From contig CAJNYU010000714.1 in the NCBI GenBank assembly GCA_905331475.1, forward strand, positions 1-64,000: DNA of 64,000 nucleotides. Direction: 5' to 3'. Under the pieces are notes generated by a model. That model was not told where the DNA came from. It saw nothing but the letters and a program-made list of their open reading frames with translations, and did no database searches. Of the stretch, positions 57,331-64,000 are shown piece by piece. The translations under genes and the position numbers were made by a program. Numbering within the stretch: position 1 is the first letter of the stretch; each line of letters begins with the position of its first letter. Source of the stretch: Rotaria socialis. Lineage: Eukaryota; Rotifera; Eurotatoria; Philodinida; Philodinidae.

Positions 57331-60025
57331 GAAAAAAACGCCCGATAAACGAAAAACGTTTATGAATATTTAATTGAATTATTTTATTTTTGTTGATGTC
57401 ATTTATTAGCATATTGGATATATGATAAGATCCAATTTTAAATGAACACAAAAATCAGATATGTCTCTACTGACTAGATAAATTAAAAAATTGAAACTTA
57501 ATCTCTTTGTTAGTCATGAGAAAACATATTATTATTAGAACGATACCCAATGATAGGGTCAAGTCTTACGGATAATAAAAAAAAATCGTACCTGTATTAT
57601 TTCTAATATAAAATTGAAACTGTTCAATAATAATATTATGATTCATTGGCTCGGTAAAGCATGAGTATTTTTCTTGTTGCTAAAACATTCTTATATTGAC
57701 GATATATCAAGGAAAAAATGATTATGCTATTGCAAATGAAGCGTTTAGCCATTTATTGTTAGTAATTTATAAGAATGCTTCCATGTCAGTTTATACATCT
57801 AAAACTATTCAGTTATAACACCCATTAGAGTCAATTTAACTATTAATCATCGATATTGAAATCAATTTCATCCGCCAATACTTATATAATGATGTACAGA
57901 AAAGATTTGAATTATTTCGTTTTTCTTCATTTTAAAAGCAGTGGAAAATTATCATAGGACAATTCAAACTATATAATGTACATAGAAAGTTTTTGATTAT
58001 TTTGTCTATGGTTTATAAAATTAGTCTAGTAATAAATTTTACTAAGGAAGCATTCTCCTAACATTCAAGTGACTATATTCATGATATAACCAATTTAATT
58101 TACGATTGATAACTAAGACAGTTATTCATTGACAGTATAAATTTTGATGATGGCATCGAACAGAAATTCCATACAAAATATTCATCTGGAGATTGTTTTT
58201 CTTATTAACATAATCCTCGAGAAACAGCCAATTTTTGTAAAAAAACAGACACATCTTGAGATAAGCATACAGCAGCTCGTCTTATAGCTCTTGGATTTCA
58301 ACAAGAATAGGTTGCTGAGTAAACAAGAAGTTGTCCCTAGACAACTATACCTATATAAATTTCAGCTACTCAGGATCATGTTTTAAATGAAGCAGTATCC
58401 TGCTTAGTCGAACTGATATAAACAGAATATAGTTGATAATTAAAATCTTGAAGTCGACGCGTATTTCTTTTTTTTTTAGAGACGTTCCAACGAAGTACGA
58501 GTGATTGTTTGAATCATCGTCTAAATTCTAAGTCAAAATTACGACAGAAGTGAATGATAAAGAAATATTTTCTTTCAAGAAGATCAAGACTCGCAACATA
58601 GAATACCAATTGTATCAGGTATTAAAAGAAAAATTACAAGAAGATTTCTGAAGTTTTAGCTTCTAAAAAATGGATTGACCAAAGAATGAATAAAACTTGA
58701 TTAATGAAATTTCCCATTTATTTGGCTATGGGATAATTAAGGATAGAAACTAAATAAATGATAGTTTAATAATCATGTTGATTCTTGTTGTTAAATTCAT
58801 GTGGGATCTTACTGTGTTTTAGTTTCGATCATACATATGAAATAATATTAATCGATTTCAGAATTTCAATTATTGGATTTGTTAAATTGATACTAGTTTG
58901 AATAAAAGACACAAAAATCACCGAATAGTCTCTAATGCTAAACATCATCTAACATAATTGAAGCTGAAATAAATGTAATTGTCTAAGACTCACTCTTTAT
59001 TAACATAGAAATTGATTTTTTGATCTATTCTCAGATATTATTGGATAGTTTTTCTAGCCATGATGTCAATGATAAGTTGCTTGAGTTATCTAGTTCGAAT
59101 GCTAATACGTAAGTTTAACAGCAAATTCTAAGAACAATGGGTTCCATCGTGTAATTATAATTCACGAACATTTAACTGGAGAAGGTTAGACGATAAGCAT
59201 CAAGAGTCAATGTTGAAGCGGCACTTGATATAATCCTATTGAATATCTATGCCAAAACGTTTCTTCTGGCAAGTACGGAAAGCAAGAATGTTTCGGTTGA
59301 TCTTGTTTACTCAAAAGATAGCTACATTCTCCTCAGGATTAAGAAAAAAAAAGATTTTCGTAATCTTCATGATTAAACTAATCATTTCTTTTAGATAAAT
59401 TTACAGAAGACTTTTATATTCGGATTTCTTGAAGTTTCTATAAATGAATTGAAAACTACGATAAGAAAATCTCTTTCATATGCGACTGATATGAATACTA
59501 TAGGTTGAAGTGTATGCAAAAAAACACTTTTGCCCGTACGACAGCGCTATTTTTCATGAAGGCTACCTGAAAGTCTTCTCAGTATTGAAGATCAAAGTTC
59601 GAAATGGTAGGATAACATTGATATATCATACTTTTATGAAAATTGACAGTTCATTTCATTTAATTTATTGATATCATAGTTACTGTTTTGGTTTGATAAT
59701 AAAATCTTGATAATGTACAAAAATCAATCGGTTATTTTTAACAAATAAAACATTCTTGTTTTTCTTTCATACGCACCGGCATTAATAATATTATAATATT
59801 TTTCGTTCATAAATCACTCACTATCTAGCTATTTTCCAAAAAAAAAAACAAAATTGCACAGGATATATATAAAAAAAACTAACAAGAAAAAATATATGGA
59901 ATGGCATTTGCAAGAAAGAAAAGAATTAATTTCTATATCACATGAAACGAAAAGAGGCATGTCTATTTATTTTAAATGGATATTCGCATTAGTTTGTTGG
60001 CGTCCTTTTCAAGTGGATTGATATG
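57331..60025. other. Gene-poor region with decayed retroelement
   Basis: AT-rich. A probable Copia remnant lies at 58250-59130. The remainder shows no gene. The right end carries the 3' flank of the zinc transporter gene. Confidence 0.5.
58250..59130 (+). pseudogene. Decayed Ty1/Copia-like polyprotein fragment
   Basis: One frame near 58268 reads KHTAARLIALGFQQE before a stop, resembling the KARLVARGFxQ motif at the start of Copia reverse transcriptase. Near 58949 another frame reads SSNIIEAEINVIV, resembling the SSTEAEYxAL motif of its RNase H. Their order and orientation are right, but the spacing is shorter than in an intact element and frames are broken by many stops. No LTRs were found. 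Confidence 0.35.
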
Positions 60026-62038
60026 TCAATCAATCTGTGATTGATTCGTCACATTATCATTATCTTCTGATGTCGATTGATGACCACGATTTCTTCGCCG
60101 AGTACCATATGCACATTTGTTTATGTTTCCACCGGTTTCACTATATTCAAATTGTACAGTAAAATGACGTATGCAATGTGTTGCAAGTATTCGTTGTAAT
60201 TGACGTCCAAATAAATCTGTACATGTACTTAATAGTAGATCTTCATCGCATACAACATGTAGTGTTGCAAAGACATCTCGAGCTGTTGCTCTAAAAATAA
60301 ACGAAGAAAATGGCTGCTCGTGTAGACAACAAAAAAACAACAACAACCGCAAGTATAATGCATACCTCCAAACATGAACACTATGTACAGCGCGTATTTG
60401 TGGTATTGTTTTCATTATTGTTTGAATTAATTGTCCAGTGTCTATACCCGATGGTACAGCTTCAACAAGAATATGGCCCAGAGACCAAATGACAGGTATA
60501 GCTTTAATACCAATGATAACTACCATAACTAATGTTAATGATGGATCAATGTATTGTAACCATAGATTAATGTTTTTACCGCTTTTATCTTCTTGTGGAA
60601 TAAATTTAATTAATAGGCCAGATAATAATACGATTGAGGATTCAAGAAGAACTGCCTGCATAAAACAAAAATATTGAAAATTAAAGAAGACTATTTTTTT
60701 TTGAGTTTTTCTTATGCGACGATTGAACTATAGGGAAATGACGAGTGTTTAAAAGTCTTTTTACTGCATAGCCAGTATTCGCTGCTCAATATAATTGATT
60801 TTAATCATAAAAACATCCGGTTCATTCCTGTATTCAAGAGAAACAATGGGTTTTCTTTTCTATTCAAGTTATTGTTACGCATAAGAAGTAATCAATACAA
60901 AATTTGTCAGATCCAATAGATTTATTGTGAAGAACCTAAGAATTTCCCTCTATTATTATTATTATTTTTCTATATATATAGATATATATATTTACCAATG
61001 AATGTAAACAAAGAGCATGTAAAGTTGCAAAGACACGTGATTTTTGAAATTCATCTTCAAGAACTAAATCATCATGATCAAGAAAAGATGTTGATGATAT
61101 TATCGAGTCACCGCTTCTACTTCTCGTTCGTTTAAATTCAACAGATACACGGCCAGGTACACGCAATTGTTTCTCACCAGCATCAGTAATATGCTCTTCT
61201 GTAAATGAAGAAGCTATGTCGGAAGCAATAAATGCATTTTGATAGGTATCATTTAACGATGACAGAATTAAATTTGGTTTTGGTTGAATTTTTTGTTCGA
61301 TATTATTATTATTATTGTTGTTATTATAGATATTTGATGGTGATTCGGTAACAATTAATTCAGGAATAACAATAGGTTGTGAATTTGATACACTTGTTTG
61401 TCGCATGAATGGATCTTGTGTAGTTTCATTACTCGCATCAAGGCTACGTAAAGTTGTATAAACACTACGAACAAAATCGTTTTTCTTTTGTTTAACGATT
61501 TCATGTCCTATGTTATGATCATGATCGAAACCACGAAATAAAACTAGTCCCAATAAACCGATGAATACGCCAACTGAACCTAAACGAATCATGACTACTG
61601 CATCTTTGATATGATTTGGATTAATTAATTTATTAACAGCATCGACTATAATAGAAAGTGATAGTGATACAAGTAGAACTTCTTGTAATAGACCAGCAAG
61701 TATTTCTAATCGTGCCCATCTTGATAAAAAGAAAGAAAAAAAGAAATAACAATATCTAAATAAATTATTCTACAGTGAGCGTGTTTATACCCAAAAGTAT
61801 TTTTCGAGTGTAGACGTTCAGCTTTAGCATAACGTAATGCAATTAATGAGCCAACTAATGCAATGCCTTCAGCAAATGAAAAAAGTCCATCGGCAATAAG
61901 CAATTGGGATCGAACACGAATTCCATATATTACTTCAGTTATTGCTATGCCAACAGTTAATATAAGCATAATTACCATTCGACCTGTTTTTGATTTTAAC
62001 ATTCGAAGACACCAGTGTAAACGATGCCATGCCATCAT
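60026..62038 (-). CDS. SLC30/ZnT family transporter (ZnT1/ZnT10-like) with altered metal sites
   Basis: Minus-strand exons 62038-61791, 61719-60996, 60655-60366 and 60290-60026 encode 508 aa (human ZnT1 is 507). All junctions are GT-AG and in phase. It has the cation-diffusion-facilitator layout: six helices, with KNTFGWARLEILAG after helix 2, FRGFDHDHNIGHE in the loop, and SIVLLSGLL and LTLVMVVIIGIKAIPVIWSL helices. The cytosolic C-terminal domain includes VHSVHVWRATARDVFATLHV. A long Ser/Asn-rich loop carries a poly-Asn tract. The membrane zinc-site residues are not all present: the helix 2 HxxxD is FxxxE (Phe53, Glu57), and the helix 5 HxxxD is HxxxV (His322, Val326). Zinc export is therefore uncertain, and another cation or a regulatory role is possible. 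Confidence 0.85.
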
Positions 62039-64000
62039 CAACTTGTAATTTGTTTTTAATGTTGGTCTTTTTCTTGTTGTAGTTACTTACTTACAAACGA
62101 ATAAAAACAAAAATCATCGTCTCTTTTGGTAATACAGACTAGACAAAAATATTGCGAACAGAACAGTTATGTTCATTACTCTGGAATTTTAACGATATAT
62201 GAATTTATAATTAAAAAGAACTTAAATGCACATAAATAGAACAATCCTGCTGGGCACTATATATAGTCATGGCTTATTCCACAGAAAAAAGCATCATTGG
62301 AAAAAATAGTAATCTATGCGAACTACCAACCAGATGAAAAGATTATTTATTTTCATAGTGATATGAAGTACAATAAATGAATTCATCAACATTAATTACT
62401 TATTTTTGCTATGTTAGAAATGATACAGTTAACAGTGAGATAAAGCAAATGTGAAACGGACCGATAAATATTTAAATAGACTAGAACGATGTTTACCCTA
62501 TCTATATGATGAAATCATATAGCAAGTAATCATTTTAATGGAATAGTATTTACACATTCATTTTCATCTAAAATTGTAGTTATTAGAAAAGAATATTTTT
62601 TGTCATATTTTTGTGGGTTCATCATTTGAAGTGTAAATAGTGCGATAAAGAATCGAGTGCTTTCATGATGTGAGCATAAGTAATTATTTTGCCTAGGCAG
62701 ACCAGAGAATTCTCACGTCGTGCTAAGAATAGAAAATGTTGGGAAAATTTAAAGTGCATATCTCTCTTTTTAACGAATGCTACTGATAAAAAAAATGTAC
62801 CTAGTATATGGTAACTGAAAAACTAAATACATGATTAGCTTACTGATATAGTTTCTAAGTAAATACTTGATTAATAAGTAAAAAAATCAATTCAAAAGTG
62901 ATTCTATTAGAGAATGAATGGCTAATTTTGTTTTACTAGAAGTACTTTTTTTTATCTTATGAATTGCAATCAAATAACCGTAAATTCTACTTAGAATTTC
63001 TATGATAGATGGTCGAAAAAAACCAACAAACCTTGAAATATAAAGAAGATCTAATATATATTTATATATATATGCATATCTTAAAATTAAAACTGAATAT
63101 TTTATGAAGTCTACTATTTACATTTAATTATAATAAATTATTATTAACTATTTGAACTATTCAATATATTATTCTATTGAACAATTTCTGTGCTGTGCTG
63201 TGATATGAAAAAAATGGACGGAATGGAAAGGAGAAAATTATTTTTACTATCGCACGTTTTTGCTCGTTTGACGTCTAATGTCGATGCGTTGAAAATCTTC
63301 GCTTTTGCTTTCTCGACGCCATTCAATCATCGATGCTAATATACGAATTATGTTGCAGCTTTTCTGCTTTTGCGCGATCTCTACCACTCTATTTCAGCGT
63401 GTGCTTCTATGCATTTTTATTCTGCTTGATGCTATCGATTGACTGTGGTGTTTTCATTCGCCATCCAGTCATCGATGTATACGAATTAATCTATCTCTTT
63501 TCTCTACGCTATTTCTTACTGTATAACGCACCCGGAAATGCAATGACTTGTCCATCCGACCGTCTATTTAATATATAATCAAATTGAACGAAAAAAAAAC
63601 GATTAAACCACTTTTTGCTATGCTTGCCATTATCACTTATTCACTTTAGTATAACTTTTTCCTTCTCATTGATAATATGTGATGCATTTAATGTCATTCA
63701 AAACAATCATCACGCACAAAAATGAAATGAAACAAACATATCTCTTAAAAATTGCTTGTAGGATAATGCCAGCAATAGTTGTGTTCCATTTTCGAATATG
63801 CATTATTCTCTCAACTATATTATCGATAAGGATATATAATTTTTTATTGGTTATACTTTATCATGATAAATTTGTCTTCGAAAAGAGAGCAAGTATTTTA
63901 TCTTCTGGAAAGAAAAACAAAATAAGTTGAAGGATCAGGGAATATCCGGTTTGTTTTTGTTAGTAAGATAAACACATACGAGAAATAGTAAACAAAAAAA
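62039..64000. other. Gene-free window end
   Basis: The promoter of the zinc transporter gene should lie at the left. A less AT-rich stretch at 63180-63560 contains an imperfect direct repeat (63317-63345 and 63459-63487, sharing TCATCGATG and ATACGAATTA) and an 81-codon frame without recognisable motifs. No gene is called. Confidence 0.4.

Noticed and set aside
63333-63578. 81-codon Cys/Phe/Leu-rich open frame
   Set aside because: Composition reflects T-rich DNA and direct repeats; no family, no clear start context.

Overview
The window looks like nuclear DNA of a small animal with an AT-rich genome. It has metazoan housekeeping genes split by many short GT-AG introns (mostly about 50-90 bp), a canonical tRNA, poly(A) signals and animal-type DNA transposons. 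A bdelloid rotifer is my best guess. The reasons are paralogous divergent F-box genes, closely spaced same-strand genes with acceptor sites just before the start codon (as expected for spliced-leader trans-splicing), telomere-like TGTGGG motifs and large internal inverted duplications. This assignment is inference.

Layout. 1-15 kb is an unstable accessory region. It holds two complete F-box genes on the minus strand, a third F-box fragment, a 32-bp-arm MITE in an F-box intron, telomere-like hairpins, a segmental duplication (3265-3833 repeated at 12145-12753) and an inverted duplication (8537-10022 versus 12925-15066). The inverted duplication surrounds a small secreted His/Asp-rich protein gene, a dead LINE fragment and an assembly gap. 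15.6-31.2 kb holds a Ser-rich unrecognised protein, a secreted three-domain discoidin (F5/8C) protein, a Tyr-rich small secreted protein and two Cys-rich small proteins. A hAT-like element with a perfect 8-bp target duplication lies among them. A second hAT-like element occupies 31.6-33.8 kb.

35.9-57.2 kb is gene-rich: CLPB (mitochondrial disaggregase), WDR59 (GATOR2) with an antisense tRNA-Gly(TCC) in its first intron, a four-helix membrane protein, AKTIP, riboflavin kinase, a single-pass membrane protein, a chromo-shadow protein, RNASEH2C and RPL15. Three clusters (CLPB-WDR59, AKTIP-RFK, chromo-shadow-RNASEH2C-RPL15) have intercistronic distances of roughly 30-110 bp and an acceptor AG just upstream of each downstream ATG. 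I read these as operons resolved by trans-splicing. 60.0-62.0 kb is a zinc-transporter-family gene with degenerate metal sites. The rest is AT-rich noncoding DNA with a probable decayed Copia fragment near 58-59 kb.

Most notable points: the candidate operons, the intronic antisense tRNA, a GA instead of GT donor in CLPB, two nonautonomous hAT elements, hairpins with telomere-like arms, and a SUMO-interaction motif joined to a lone chromo-shadow domain. No wholly new enzymatic system was recognised. Exon boundaries were assigned by eye from splice consensus and reading-frame continuity.
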